The notes under the pieces are model-generated. The model worked only from the letters and a program-made list of their open reading frames with translations. It ran no database searches and had not been told where the DNA came from. The position numbers were made by a program, and so were the translations under genes. A DNA stretch of 64,000 nucleotides from Novosphingobium fluoreni (GTDB lineage: Bacteria; Pseudomonadota; Alphaproteobacteria; Sphingomonadales; Sphingomonadaceae), in contig NZ_JACIDY010000003.1 of the NCBI RefSeq assembly GCF_014196615.1, forward strand, positions 1 to 64,000. Direction: 5' to 3'. Position 1 is the first letter of the stretch, and every line of letters begins with the position of its first letter. Shown piece after piece: positions 53,824-62,085 of this stretch.

Positions 53824-54378
53824 TCAGAACTCGATCCGCTCCATCGCGCCAGACGCCTTTACGCCATCCATCTCGCGATTGTCGCGCAGGAAGGCATAAT
53901 TGAGATACGTGGCGAACAGGATCCAGACCAGATAAGGCACCAGCAGCCACGCGGCGAGCGGCCGGATACGGGCGAACAGCACGATCGTCGCCACCACCGC
54001 CACGTCCATCACCAAGATGCAGACGAGCGCCCATGTCATCTGGTGCGCGCCGAAGAACAAGGGCGACCATGCCAGGTTGATCGCCAGTTGCACCAGGAAC
54101 GCGATTACCGCCATCCGCCGTCCCCGCGCGCCCACGGCGGAGAGGACCATGGCGAGGGCGATGCCCATCAGGATGTAAAGCACGGTCCACACCAGCCCGA
54201 ACGCGGCCGGGGGTGGATAGCCCGCAGGCTTGCGCAGCGCCGCGAACCAGGCCTGGTCCGCCCCGCTACCGGAAAGCGCCCCGGCCAGGATACCCAGGAA
54301 CAGGACCACCGGCACGCAGACCAGTGCCCAGCGGATCACGCCGGCGCGAAGCTGCCATGTGGAAGCGAGGGAATTCAT
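53824..54378 (-). CDS. tspO: TspO/MBR-family membrane protein
   Basis: This 184-residue protein has five predicted spans. Family motifs are WFAALRKPAGYPPPAAFGLVWTVLYILMG and NLAWSPLFFGAHQ, then FLYLNYAFLRDN-like at the end. Bacterial TspO binds porphyrins and, in Rhodobacter, helps regulate photosynthesis genes. The ATG at 54378 is used; a longer N-terminus has no support. Confidence 0.9.
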   Translation of the reverse strand: MNSLASTWQLRAGVIRWALVCVPVVLFLGILAGALSGSGADQAWFAALRKPAGYPPPAAFGLVWTVLYILMGIALAMVLSAVGARGRRMAVIAFLVQLAINLAWSPLFFGAHQMTWALVCILVMDVAVVATIVLFARIRPLAAWLLVPYLVWILFATYLNYAFLRDNREMDGVKASGAMERIEF

Positions 54379-54460
54379 CCGTTGCCGTGCCTTGCGAATC
54401 GCCAGTGTTGGCCACGGTGTTAAGGCAAGATCGCAACGGCGCAAGAATGCGTGGAAAACC

Positions 54461-55255
54461 TCAGGTGTCCCGATTTGCGCATACCAGGAACTCGACATTG
54501 CCTTCGGGCCCCGTGATCGGGCTCTCGACGATGCCGCGAACGGTCCAGCCCACCTGCTCCAGCCAGTCGCGCACTTCGCCACAAACCCGTTCGTGAAGGG
54601 CGGCATCGCGGACTACGCCGCCCTTGCCCACTTCTCCCCGGCCAACTTCGAACTGCGGCTTTATCAGCGCCACCAGAGTACACTTCGGAGCAGCCAGGCG
54701 AAGCGGCACTTCAAGCACTTTGGCCAGCCCGATGAAGCTGGCATCACACACCACCCAGTCACACGCAGCGTCGATCAGGTCGGACGTCAGGATACGGGCG
54801 CTGGTCTGCTCCAGCACGGTGACGCGTGGGTCCTGCCGCAGCTTCCAGGCCAGCTGGTTGGTGCCGGAATCGACCGCGAAGACCCGCACCGCGCCGTTCG
54901 TCAGCAGCACATCGGTGAACCCTCCGGTAGAGCTGCCGATGTCCATCGCGATCGCGCCTTGGGGATCGAGGGCGAAGTGCTGGATCGCATGGGCCAGCTT
55001 GATGCCGCCGCGCGAAACCCAGGGATGATCACGCCCGCGCACCTCCAGCGGCACATCGGCGGCGATCTGCTGGCCGGGCTTGGCGATCTTGCTTTCGCCC
55101 GCGAAGACCAGCCCGGCCAGCACCAGCGCCTGCGCACGGGTGCGGCTTTCCACCAGGCCGCGATCGACCAGCAATTGATCGACCCGGACTTTCACCGGCT
55201 TGACGGGTCTTTCACCGGAACGGGCGGTGGAACGGGGCGAGTGCGGGTCGGACAT
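54461..55255 (-). CDS. tlyA: TlyA-family S4-domain RNA methyltransferase
   Basis: This 264-residue protein has an N-terminal S4 RNA-binding domain (VRVDQLLVDRGLVESRTRAQALVLAG) and an FtsJ-like methyltransferase domain with MDIGSSTGGFTDVLL and the KPQFEVGR motif. TlyA 2'-O-methylates rRNA in mycobacteria; homologues are often misnamed haemolysin A. The ATG at 55255 begins a basic, Ser/Pro-rich extension of about 20 residues before the S4 domain. It is divergent from a small lipoprotein gene. Confidence 0.9.
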   Translation of the reverse strand: MSDPHSPRSTARSGERPVKPVKVRVDQLLVDRGLVESRTRAQALVLAGLVFAGESKIAKPGQQIAADVPLEVRGRDHPWVSRGGIKLAHAIQHFALDPQGAIAMDIGSSTGGFTDVLLTNGAVRVFAVDSGTNQLAWKLRQDPRVTVLEQTSARILTSDLIDAACDWVVCDASFIGLAKVLEVPLRLAAPKCTLVALIKPQFEVGRGEVGKGGVVRDAALHERVCGEVRDWLEQVGWTVRGIVESPITGPEGNVEFLVCANRDT

Positions 55256-55313
55256 GGCTTTGGCAGCATCGGTCGGGGTTGTGGCGGGGGCCGTCTCATT
55301 CCATACCCCCGGA

Positions 55314-55859
55314 ATGAAGGCAAACACGCTTCGCATCGCGACCCTCGTTTGTGGCGCACTCGCCGCGGCTTCCTGCGCCGATAGCCGGGTCATCCCGGCG
55401 CAGCCGCAGAGCACCGCCGCGCGTCCGCAGACCCCGTATCAAGGCGCGCCGAGCCGCCCTGCCTCCAACGCGGCACCGGCGCCGAAAGGCTGGGCGGACT
55501 TTCCCGCGACACCGGGTGACTGGCAATGGACGCAGCAAGGCGGGCAGTCGACGGCGCGATTCGCGGGCGGTCGCCTCGTCCTGCGCTGCGACCCTGCTCG
55601 CGGCACGGTCCGCCTGGAACGCGGCGACGGAGCACCTTCCGGGGCGACCGTGCTGCGCGTCATCACCCAGACCCAGACGCGCCAGTTCACCGCCGTTCCG
55701 GCAGGCGGCGCCCTGGGGATCGACATCCCGGCGCGGGACAACTTGCTGGACGCCATGGCCTTCAGCAAAGGCCGGTTCGCAATCGAGACCACGGGCATGC
55801 CCACGCTCTACGTGCCGAGTTGGACCGAGGTGAGCCGCGTGGTGGAGGATTGCCGCTGA
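55314..55859 (+). CDS. Hypothetical lipoprotein
   Basis: This 181-residue exported protein has no recognised function. The signal ends in a lipobox (AAASC, about Cys20), followed by a Pro/Ala/Gln-rich linker and a compact domain beginning GWADFPATPGDWQWTQQGG and containing RLVLRCDPARGTVRLER. The domain resembles small sphingomonad hypothetical proteins. The ATG at 55314 is preferred because it starts the signal peptide; the ribosome site is weak. Confidence 0.78.
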   Translation: MKANTLRIATLVCGALAAASCADSRVIPAQPQSTAARPQTPYQGAPSRPASNAAPAPKGWADFPATPGDWQWTQQGGQSTARFAGGRLVLRCDPARGTVRLERGDGAPSGATVLRVITQTQTRQFTAVPAGGALGIDIPARDNLLDAMAFSKGRFAIETTGMPTLYVPSWTEVSRVVEDCR

Positions 55860-55923
55860 AGTGCCACGATCAGGATGTGGAAAACTTGCGCGAGCGGCTG
55901 ATATTGGCGGGAAAATTTTTCAA

Positions 55924-55936
55924 AACAAGTCTTGTT
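55924..55936. promoter_or_regulatory. AACAAG-T-CTTGTT inverted repeat
   Basis: A 13-bp symmetric site in an AT-rich patch upstream of the micro-ORF; TTGTTG within it could be a -35. A second palindrome, GGGATATCCC, lies about 10 bp further on. It is operator-like, but no regulator is adjacent. Confidence 0.35.
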
Positions 55937-56051
55937 GTGCGCTGCGGGATATCCCACAAATAGAGCAAGGACGAAGGGTGCTTGCAGGGATATCCGGCAA
56001 GGTTCTTCGGCCCCAGCCGCGTCATCGCGGCGACTATGGCTCAACAGCGCG

Positions 56052-56065
56052 AAAGGAGGTGATCC
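56052..56065 (+). promoter_or_regulatory. 14-nt perfect anti-Shine-Dalgarno complement
   Basis: AAAGGAGGTGATCC is the exact reverse complement of the conserved 14-nt 3' end of 16S rRNA. It ends one base before the ATG at 56067. This is far longer than any other ribosome site in the window. Confidence 0.85.
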
Positions 56066-56066
56066 G

Positions 56067-56123
56067 ATGTCTCATGGTTCAGCAGAGAGGTCGGCTTTTT
56101 CCGTCGCGAGGCATTATCGCTGA
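56067..56123 (+). CDS. 18-residue micro-ORF behind the extended ribosome site
   Basis: ATG at 56067 to TGA at 56123 codes MSHGSAERSAFSVARHYR. The spacing from the SD core to ATG (about 4-6 nt) is suitable for translation. A long hairpin (56183-56216) follows 60 bp later. No relatives are known to me. It may be a leader peptide, a small protein or a decoy. Confidence 0.55.
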   Translation: MSHGSAERSAFSVARHYR

Positions 56124-56182
56124 ATTCTAGAGAGTAAGCGATAAAGGTTTCGCTGGCGGCACTTTCCGGCCGCTGACCATGT

Positions 56183-56216
56183 GAAGGGCCGTACCGAGAT
56201 ATCGGTGCGGCCCTTC
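56183..56216 (+). terminator. Long hairpin downstream of the micro-ORF
   Basis: GAAGGGCCG and CGGCCCTTC pair, and inside them ACCGA pairs with TCGGT around GATA, giving about 15 pairs with one T-G. TCTCATATT follows, a weak T tract. It would end the micro-ORF transcript before the NTPase gene. Confidence 0.6.
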
Positions 56217-56273
56217 TCATATTCATCATCGACACTTGGCTAGAAGCCGGGCTGAGTAGCGCGGGAAAATGCA

Positions 56274-56822
56274 GTGAGCTTTGATCGTCACGTCTTGCTG
56301 TCCGGGTGCTCTGGCGGCGGGAAGTCCACGCTCCTGGCCGAACTGCGACGACGCGGTTTCGCGACGGTTGAGGAACCGGGCCGCCGGATCGTGGCGCAGG
56401 AGACCGCATGCGGCGGCGACGCCTTGCCATGGATCGATCTTGGCGCATTTGCACGCCGCGCGCTCGCGCTGGCTTCCCAAGACCGAACGCGTGCGCCGCA
56501 AGGGTGCTGGGTTTTCTTCGATCGGGGCGAAGTGGACGCGGCCACCGCGCTGATGAACGCCAAGGGCATTCCCCTCGACAACTCTTTGGGCGCGAAGGCG
56601 CGATACCACCAGCAGGTGTTTCTGACGCCGCCCTGGCCCGAGATCTATGAATACGACGCCGACCGCCGGCACGGTTTCGAGGAAGCGGAGGCGGAGTATC
56701 AACGCCTGACGGCGGCCCTTCACGCGCTCTCCTATGACACGATCCTGCTCCCCCGATTGCCCGTAAACGAGCGCGCCGACTTCCTGCTCGATCGGCTGAG
56801 AACCAGCGTCCGAACGGCCTGA
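56274..56822 (+). CDS. Small P-loop NTPase (AAA_28-like)
   Basis: This 182-residue cytoplasmic ATPase has the P-loop GCSGGGKST (residues 11-19) at its N-terminus, then EEPGRRIV and FFDRGEVD, the pattern of the predicted ATPases related to NadR-type kinases. GTG at 56274 is the only start before the P-loop. It is a possible nucleoside or cofactor kinase; the substrate is unknown. It precedes ilvE by 77 bp. Confidence 0.82.
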   Translation: MSFDRHVLLSGCSGGGKSTLLAELRRRGFATVEEPGRRIVAQETACGGDALPWIDLGAFARRALALASQDRTRAPQGCWVFFDRGEVDAATALMNAKGIPLDNSLGAKARYHQQVFLTPPWPEIYEYDADRRHGFEEAEAEYQRLTAALHALSYDTILLPRLPVNERADFLLDRLRTSVRTA

Positions 56823-56899
56823 ACGCACATCGGGGTTGTCTTCCGCGCGATTTTCGTCAAGCGACGTAGGATCATATCCAGACTGCAAGGATCACCGCC

Positions 56900-58003
56900 A
56901 TGGCGACTCTCGCCGAACCCGCGCTCCAATTCACGACCCTTCCCCTCGCCGCTCCAATCAGCGCAGAGGATCGGGCCGTGGTATTGGCGAACCCCGGCTT
57001 CGGCACGCTTTTTTCCGAGCACATGGTGACGATCGAGTGGTCGGAAGGAAAAGGCTGGCATGACGCCGTGGTCGGGCCGCGCCAGCCGATCGCGCTCGAT
57101 CCGGCCTGTGCCGTGCTGCATTACGCGCAGGAGATCTTCGAGGGTCTGAAGGCCTATCGCCATCCCGACGGCAGCGTGGCGCTGTTCCGCCCCTACGAAA
57201 ACGCCCGCCGCTTCAACAGGTCGGCCGAGCGCCTGGCGATGCCGGCATTGCCTGAAGAGGTGTTCGTCGAATCCGTCCGTCGCCTGGTCGAAGCCGATCG
57301 GGAGTGGCTGCCCGATGTCGAGGGTGGTTCGCTCTATCTGCGCCCCTTCATGTTCGCCTCCGAGGCGTTTCTGGGCGTGCGGCCGGCCAAGGAATACAAG
57401 TACATCGTCATCGCCAGCCCGGCGGGCAACTACTTCAAGTCGGGCGCGCCGGCCGTCTCGATCTGGGTGAGCGAGGATTACACCCGCGCCGCGCCCGGCG
57501 GCACCGGAGCGGCCAAGTGCGGCGGCAATTACGCCGCCAGCCTCGTCCCTCAGGCGGAGGCCATCGCGAAAGGTCACGATCAGGTCGTATTCCTCGATGC
57601 GGTCGAGAACAAGTGGATCGAGGAACTGGGGGGCATGAACCTCTATTTCGTGTTCGATGACGGCACGCTGCTCACGCCCCGTCTCTCCGGCACGATCCTG
57701 CCCGGCATCACGCGCGACAGTCTGCTGACTTTGGCGCGCGACGAAGGGCTGAACGTGCAGGAAGGCCGCTACAGCATCGACCAGTGGCGTGATGACGCGC
57801 AGTCCGGCAAGCTGGTCGAGGTCTTCGCCTGCGGTACCGCCGCCGTCGTGACTCCGGTGGGCAAGGTCGCCTCGCGCTCGGGTGAATTCACGATCGGCTC
57901 AGGCGGACCGGGCCAATTGACGCAAAAGCTCAAGAACCGCCTGGTGGCGATCCAGCGCGGTGAGGCGCCCGATCCGCACGAGTGGGTGCTCAAGCTCGGT
58001 TAA
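56900..58003 (+). CDS. ilvE: Branched-chain amino acid aminotransferase
   Basis: This PLP enzyme makes valine, leucine and isoleucine from their keto acids. It has 367 residues. The PLP lysine is Lys207 in AAKCGGNYAAS. Family segments HYAQEIFEGLKAYRHPDG, RFNRSAERLAMP, ELGGMNLYFV, LPGITRDSLL and EVFACGTAAVVTPVG match the long (BCAT class IIb) type. A hairpin follows the stop. Confidence 0.95.
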   Translation: MATLAEPALQFTTLPLAAPISAEDRAVVLANPGFGTLFSEHMVTIEWSEGKGWHDAVVGPRQPIALDPACAVLHYAQEIFEGLKAYRHPDGSVALFRPYENARRFNRSAERLAMPALPEEVFVESVRRLVEADREWLPDVEGGSLYLRPFMFASEAFLGVRPAKEYKYIVIASPAGNYFKSGAPAVSIWVSEDYTRAAPGGTGAAKCGGNYAASLVPQAEAIAKGHDQVVFLDAVENKWIEELGGMNLYFVFDDGTLLTPRLSGTILPGITRDSLLTLARDEGLNVQEGRYSIDQWRDDAQSGKLVEVFACGTAAVVTPVGKVASRSGEFTIGSGGPGQLTQKLKNRLVAIQRGEAPDPHEWVLKLG

Positions 58004-58017
58004 GGCCGATGCCATCC

Positions 58018-58053
58018 CCCCGGTCATGCGACCTTTAGGGTCATTGACCGGGG
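58018..58053. terminator. Hairpin after ilvE
   Basis: CCCCGGTCA (58018-58026) pairs with TGACCGGGG (58045-58053) around an 18-nt loop that can form a small inner stem. No T run follows, so it may be a Rho-assisted stop or part of the control region before paoA. Confidence 0.45.
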
Positions 58054-58160
58054 AACAAGACGATTAACGGGAACGCAGACGGTATTGCACCGTTGACACA
58101 GGATAGTTGCGTCTACGACACTGGACGCCTGATCCTGCATCACCCGAAGGCCGCACCCGG

Positions 58161-58805
58161 ATGAATCATTCCAGCCTACCCCACGCGTCGCGTCGCGACG
58201 TGCTCAAGACAAGCGCTGCCGGCGCCGCCATCGCCTCCAGCGGAGGTGCGATCGGCGCCGCCACCGCCGCGCCGTTGGCGGAGGCTGCCCCGCCCCGCGC
58301 GAAAGTCTCCTTCAAGGTGAATGGTAAGGGCCAGAACCTGGAGCTTGATACCCGCACCACCCTGCTGGACGCGCTGCGCGAGCATCTGCACCTGACCGGT
58401 AGCAAGAAGGGTTGCGACCATGGCCAGTGCGGCGCCTGCACCGTCATCGTCAACGGCAGGCGGATCAACTCCTGCCTGAGCCTGGCGGTGATGCATGAAG
58501 GCGATGAAGTCACCACGATCGAGGGCCTGGGCTCGCCTGATAATCTGCACCCGATGCAGGCGGCATTCGTCAAGCATGACGGCTATCAGTGCGGCTATTG
58601 CACGCCGGGCCAAATCTGCTCCGCCGTCTCGGTGCTGGAGGAAATCCACGCCGGTGTCCCCAGTCACGTCACTCAGGACATCGCCGCCGGGCCGCCCATC
58701 ACGGTCGAGGAGATGCGCGAGCGGATGAGCGGCAACATCTGCCGCTGCGGCGCTTATTCCAACATCGCGGAGGCCATGGCCGAAGTCGCGGGGATCAAGG
58801 CATGA
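58161..58805 (+). CDS. paoA: Aldehyde oxidoreductase, iron-sulfur subunit
   Basis: This is the electron-transfer subunit of the periplasmic PaoABC enzyme, which oxidises aromatic aldehydes. It has 214 residues. A Tat signal ([10 protein letters not shown]) leads the protein out folded. The plant-type [2Fe-2S] site is [18 protein letters not shown]...SC, and the second cluster is CGYC...[23 protein letters not shown] is nearly identical to E. coli PaoA. The ATG at 58161 starts the Tat region. paoB overlaps its stop by ATGA. Confidence 0.93.
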   Translation: MNHSSLPHASRRDVLKTSAAGAAIASSGGAIGAATAAPLAEAAPPRAKVSFKVNGKGQNLELDTRTTLLDALREHLHLTGSKKGCDHGQCGACTVIVNGRRINSCLSLAVMHEGDEVTTIEGLGSPDNLHPMQAAFVKHDGYQCGYCTPGQICSAVSVLEEIHAGVPSHVTQDIAAGPPITVEEMRERMSGNICRCGAYSNIAEAMAEVAGIKA

Positions 58806-59749
58806 AGCCCTTTACTTACGAGCGCGCCAAGTCACCGCAAGAGGCTGCCGCAAAGGCCGCAGCCAAGCCGGGGGCCAAATTCATTGCGGGCGGCACCAAT
58901 CTGCTCGATCTGATGAAGCTGCAGATCGAAACGCCCACGCACCTGATCGACGTGAATGATCTGGGCCTCGACAAGATCGAGGAAGCGGACGGCGGTCTCA
59001 GGATCGGGGCATTGGTTCTCAACACCGATCTCGCCGCAGACCAGCGCGTGCGCAAGGATTACGGCGTGCTGTCCCGCGCGCTGCTGGCCGGTGCCTCCGG
59101 ACAATTGCGCAACAAGGCGACCACGGCGGGCAACCTGCTTCAGCGCACCCGCTGCCCCTATTTCTACGATACCAATCTGCCGTGCAACAAGCGCAAGCCG
59201 GGTTCGGGCTGTGGCGCGCTGGGCGGCTATTCGCGGCAACTGGCGGTCATCGGCACCAGCGACGCGTGCATCGCCACTCACCCCAGCGACATGGCCGTCG
59301 CCATGCGGGTGCTGGACGCGCAAGTGGAGACGATCGATCCCAAGGGCGCGAAACGCTCCATCCCGATCGCCGATTTCCATCGCCTGCCCGGCGACACCCC
59401 GCAGGTGGAAACGGCGCTGGCGCCGGGTGAGTTCATCACCGCCGTCACTCTGCCCGCGCCTGTCGGTGGCCGTCATATCTATCGCAAGGTTCGGGACCGG
59501 GCGTCTTATGCCTTCGCCCTCATCTCGGTCGCGGCCGTGGTGCAGGAGGACGGCAGCGGCGCCATAGCGGTGGGCGGCGTTGCCCATAAGCCCTGGCGGG
59601 TTGCAGCGGCGGACGCCGCGCTGGTCAACGGCGCCAAGGCTGCCTCCGGGCAGCTCCTGGCCGGAGCCAAGACCCGTCCGGACAACGCGTTCAAAGTTCC
59701 CCTGGTAGAGCGCACGATCGCCGCAGCGCTGGCGGAGGCCAAGGCATGA
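58802..59749 (+). CDS. paoB: Aldehyde oxidoreductase, FAD subunit
   Basis: This is the FAD-binding subunit of PaoABC, with 315 residues against 318 in E. coli. The FAD motif is [14 protein letters not shown] (residues 26-39). An extra [4Fe-4S] cluster, characteristic of PaoB, is signalled by Cys118, Cys128, Cys137 and Cys156 in [21 protein letters not shown] and onward. It overlaps paoA and paoC by ATGA on both sides. It has no signal peptide and would be carried out with PaoA. Confidence 0.93.
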   Translation: MKPFTYERAKSPQEAAAKAAAKPGAKFIAGGTNLLDLMKLQIETPTHLIDVNDLGLDKIEEADGGLRIGALVLNTDLAADQRVRKDYGVLSRALLAGASGQLRNKATTAGNLLQRTRCPYFYDTNLPCNKRKPGSGCGALGGYSRQLAVIGTSDACIATHPSDMAVAMRVLDAQVETIDPKGAKRSIPIADFHRLPGDTPQVETALAPGEFITAVTLPAPVGGRHIYRKVRDRASYAFALISVAAVVQEDGSGAIAVGGVAHKPWRVAAADAALVNGAKAASGQLLAGAKTRPDNAFKVPLVERTIAAALAEAKA

Positions 59750-61947
59750 TGAAATTCGAACAACCCGCAGGCCAGAACCCGATCGACAAGGGCACCGTCA
59801 TCGGGCGCGCCACGCCGCGCATCGATGGTCCGCTCAAGACTTCGGGCCTCGCGACTTACGCCTATGAGCAGTGGGACCTGCCCGCCAAGCCCGCCTACGC
59901 CTGGGTGCTGGGCGCGGCGATCGCCAAGGGCCGCATCGCCTCGATCGACACGGCCCGCGCCAAGAGCGCCCCCGGCGTGCTCAAGGTGCTGACGGCGGCG
60001 GACACCAAGCTCCCCGGCAAGGGCAGCCGCAATACGGCCAAGCTGCTGGCGGATGGCGAGGTGGAGCATTATCACCAAGCCGTCGCCATCGTGGTGGCCG
60101 AGAGCTTCGAACAGGCCCGGCACGCCGCCGCCCTGATCGATGCCCGATATGAACGAACGGACGGCCAGTTCGATCTGGCCGCCGGCAAAGGCTCCGCCCA
60201 GCCCGATCAAGGCACCAACGACAGCAAGTTCGGCGATTTCGACGCGGCGTTCGGCAAGGCGCCGGTCCAGGTGGATGTCACCTATACCACGCCGGACGAA
60301 AGCCACGCGATGATGGAGCCTCATGCCACCATCGCCGCCTGGCAGGGCGATGCGCTGACTCTGTGGACATCGAACCAGATGATCAACTGGGGCAAGCAGG
60401 ACTTAGCCAAGACGCTGGCTATACCGCCCGAAAAGGTCCGGCTGATTTCGCCCTATATCGGCGGCGGTTTCGGCGGAAAGCTGTTCCTGCGCGCCGATGC
60501 CATCGCAGCCTCGCTCGCCAGCAAGGCGCTGGGCGGCCGTCCGGTCAAGGTCTCGCTGCAGCGCCCCTTGATCATGAACAACGCCACGCACCGCCCCGCC
60601 ACGATCCAGCGACTGCGCCTGGGCGCGGATCGCAAGGGCAAGCTGGTTGCCATCGGTCACGAAGCATGGTCGGGCGATCTGCCCTCCGGTGAAGCGGACG
60701 CGGCTGTGGCGCAGACGAAACTGCTTTACGCCGGGGCCAACCGGATGACGCAGACGCGGCTTGCCGTTCTCAATCTGCCGGAATCCAACGCCATGCGTGC
60801 GCCCGGCGAAGCGAGCGGCATGATGGCCTTGGAAGCCGCGATGGACGAACTGGCGGAGAAGCTGGGGATGGACCCGGTGCAACTGCGCATCGTCAACGAC
60901 ACGCAGGTGAACCCCGAAAAGCCCGAACAGGCATTTTCGCAGCGCAGCCTGGTGAAGTGCCTGCAGGAAGGCGCGCAGCGCTTTGGCTGGAATGATCGGC
61001 CCAAGACGCCGGCCTCTCGCCGCGATGGCCAGTGGCTGGTCGGCTATGGCGTGGCCTCCGCGTTTCGCAACAACATGAACCAGAAGTCCTCCGCCCGCGT
61101 GCGCCTGGGCACCGACGGCAAGGTGACGGTTGAAACCGACATGACCGATATCGGCACCGGCAGCTACACGATCATCGCCCAGACGGCGGCGGAAATGCTG
61201 GGCCTTCCGCTCGATCGAGTCGTGGTGAAGCTGGGTGATTCCAGCTTTCCCGTTTCGGCAGGCTCGGGCGGCCAATGGGGCGCGAACAGTTCAACCTCCG
61301 GCGTCTATGCCGCGTGCGAGAAGCTGCGCGGCACCATCGCTCAGCGCCTCGGCCTCGATCCCGCCAACATCGATTTTGCCGATGGCCAAGTCCGCAGCGG
61401 CAACCAGTCTTTCGCACTGGCCGATGCCGCCAAGGGGGGCGAGATCGTCGTCGAGGACGGCATGGAATGGGGTGAGATCAGCAAGAAGTATCAGCAGTCC
61501 ACCTTCGGCGCGCACTTTGCCGAGGTAGCCGTGGATGCCTACACCGGCGAGGTGCGGGTGCGGCGGATGCTGGCGGTGTGTGCGGCAGGCCGTATCCTCA
61601 ACCCGCAGACCGCCCGCAGCCAGGTGATCGGCGCGATGACGATGGGCGTCGGCGCGGCACTGATGGAGGAGCTGGCGGTGGACAAGCGCTTTGGCCTGTT
61701 CATCAACCACGATCTGGCCGGATACGAAGTGCCCGTCCACGCCGACATCCCGCATCAGGAGGTGGTCTTCCTCGACGAGGTGGACGACAAGGTTTCGCCG
61801 ATGAAAGCGAAGGGCGTGGGCGAACTGGGCATCTGCGGGTCCGCCGCCGCGATCGCCAACGCGGTGTATAATGCCACCGGCGTGCGCGTGCGCGAATATC
61901 CGATCACGCTGGACAAGCATCTGGACAAACTGCCGGCCATCGCCTGA
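59746..61947 (+). CDS. paoC: Aldehyde oxidoreductase, molybdenum cofactor subunit
   Basis: This is the catalytic subunit of PaoABC, with 733 residues against 732 in E. coli. [26 protein letters not shown] and [11 protein letters not shown] bind the molybdenum cofactor, and the active-site base is about Glu693 in [14 protein letters not shown]. It lacks its own signal peptide. The cofactor chaperone gene paoD, which follows in E. coli, is not present here; a ppk1 gene follows instead after 138 bp. Confidence 0.95.
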   Translation: MMKFEQPAGQNPIDKGTVIGRATPRIDGPLKTSGLATYAYEQWDLPAKPAYAWVLGAAIAKGRIASIDTARAKSAPGVLKVLTAADTKLPGKGSRNTAKLLADGEVEHYHQAVAIVVAESFEQARHAAALIDARYERTDGQFDLAAGKGSAQPDQGTNDSKFGDFDAAFGKAPVQVDVTYTTPDESHAMMEPHATIAAWQGDALTLWTSNQMINWGKQDLAKTLAIPPEKVRLISPYIGGGFGGKLFLRADAIAASLASKALGGRPVKVSLQRPLIMNNATHRPATIQRLRLGADRKGKLVAIGHEAWSGDLPSGEADAAVAQTKLLYAGANRMTQTRLAVLNLPESNAMRAPGEASGMMALEAAMDELAEKLGMDPVQLRIVNDTQVNPEKPEQAFSQRSLVKCLQEGAQRFGWNDRPKTPASRRDGQWLVGYGVASAFRNNMNQKSSARVRLGTDGKVTVETDMTDIGTGSYTIIAQTAAEMLGLPLDRVVVKLGDSSFPVSAGSGGQWGANSSTSGVYAACEKLRGTIAQRLGLDPANIDFADGQVRSGNQSFALADAAKGGEIVVEDGMEWGEISKKYQQSTFGAHFAEVAVDAYTGEVRVRRMLAVCAAGRILNPQTARSQVIGAMTMGVGAALMEELAVDKRFGLFINHDLAGYEVPVHADIPHQEVVFLDEVDDKVSPMKAKGVGELGICGSAAAIANAVYNATGVRVREYPITLDKHLDKLPAIA

Positions 61948-62085
61948 ATCAGCAGCGCGGCGGTCAATCGATCCGGCCGCCGCGCGCTACTCGTCGCCAG
62001 GCATTTTATGACAAGAGGTTGCGCGCTTTGACGTGCCATGTTTGATATTCAATAACCTGCTGACGTCTGGCTGATACGGAAACCC

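Noticed and set aside
55861..56130. 89-codon frame overlapping the micro-ORF region
   Set aside because: GTG-type start without a ribosome site, no family features; the region is better explained by the SD element and hairpin.
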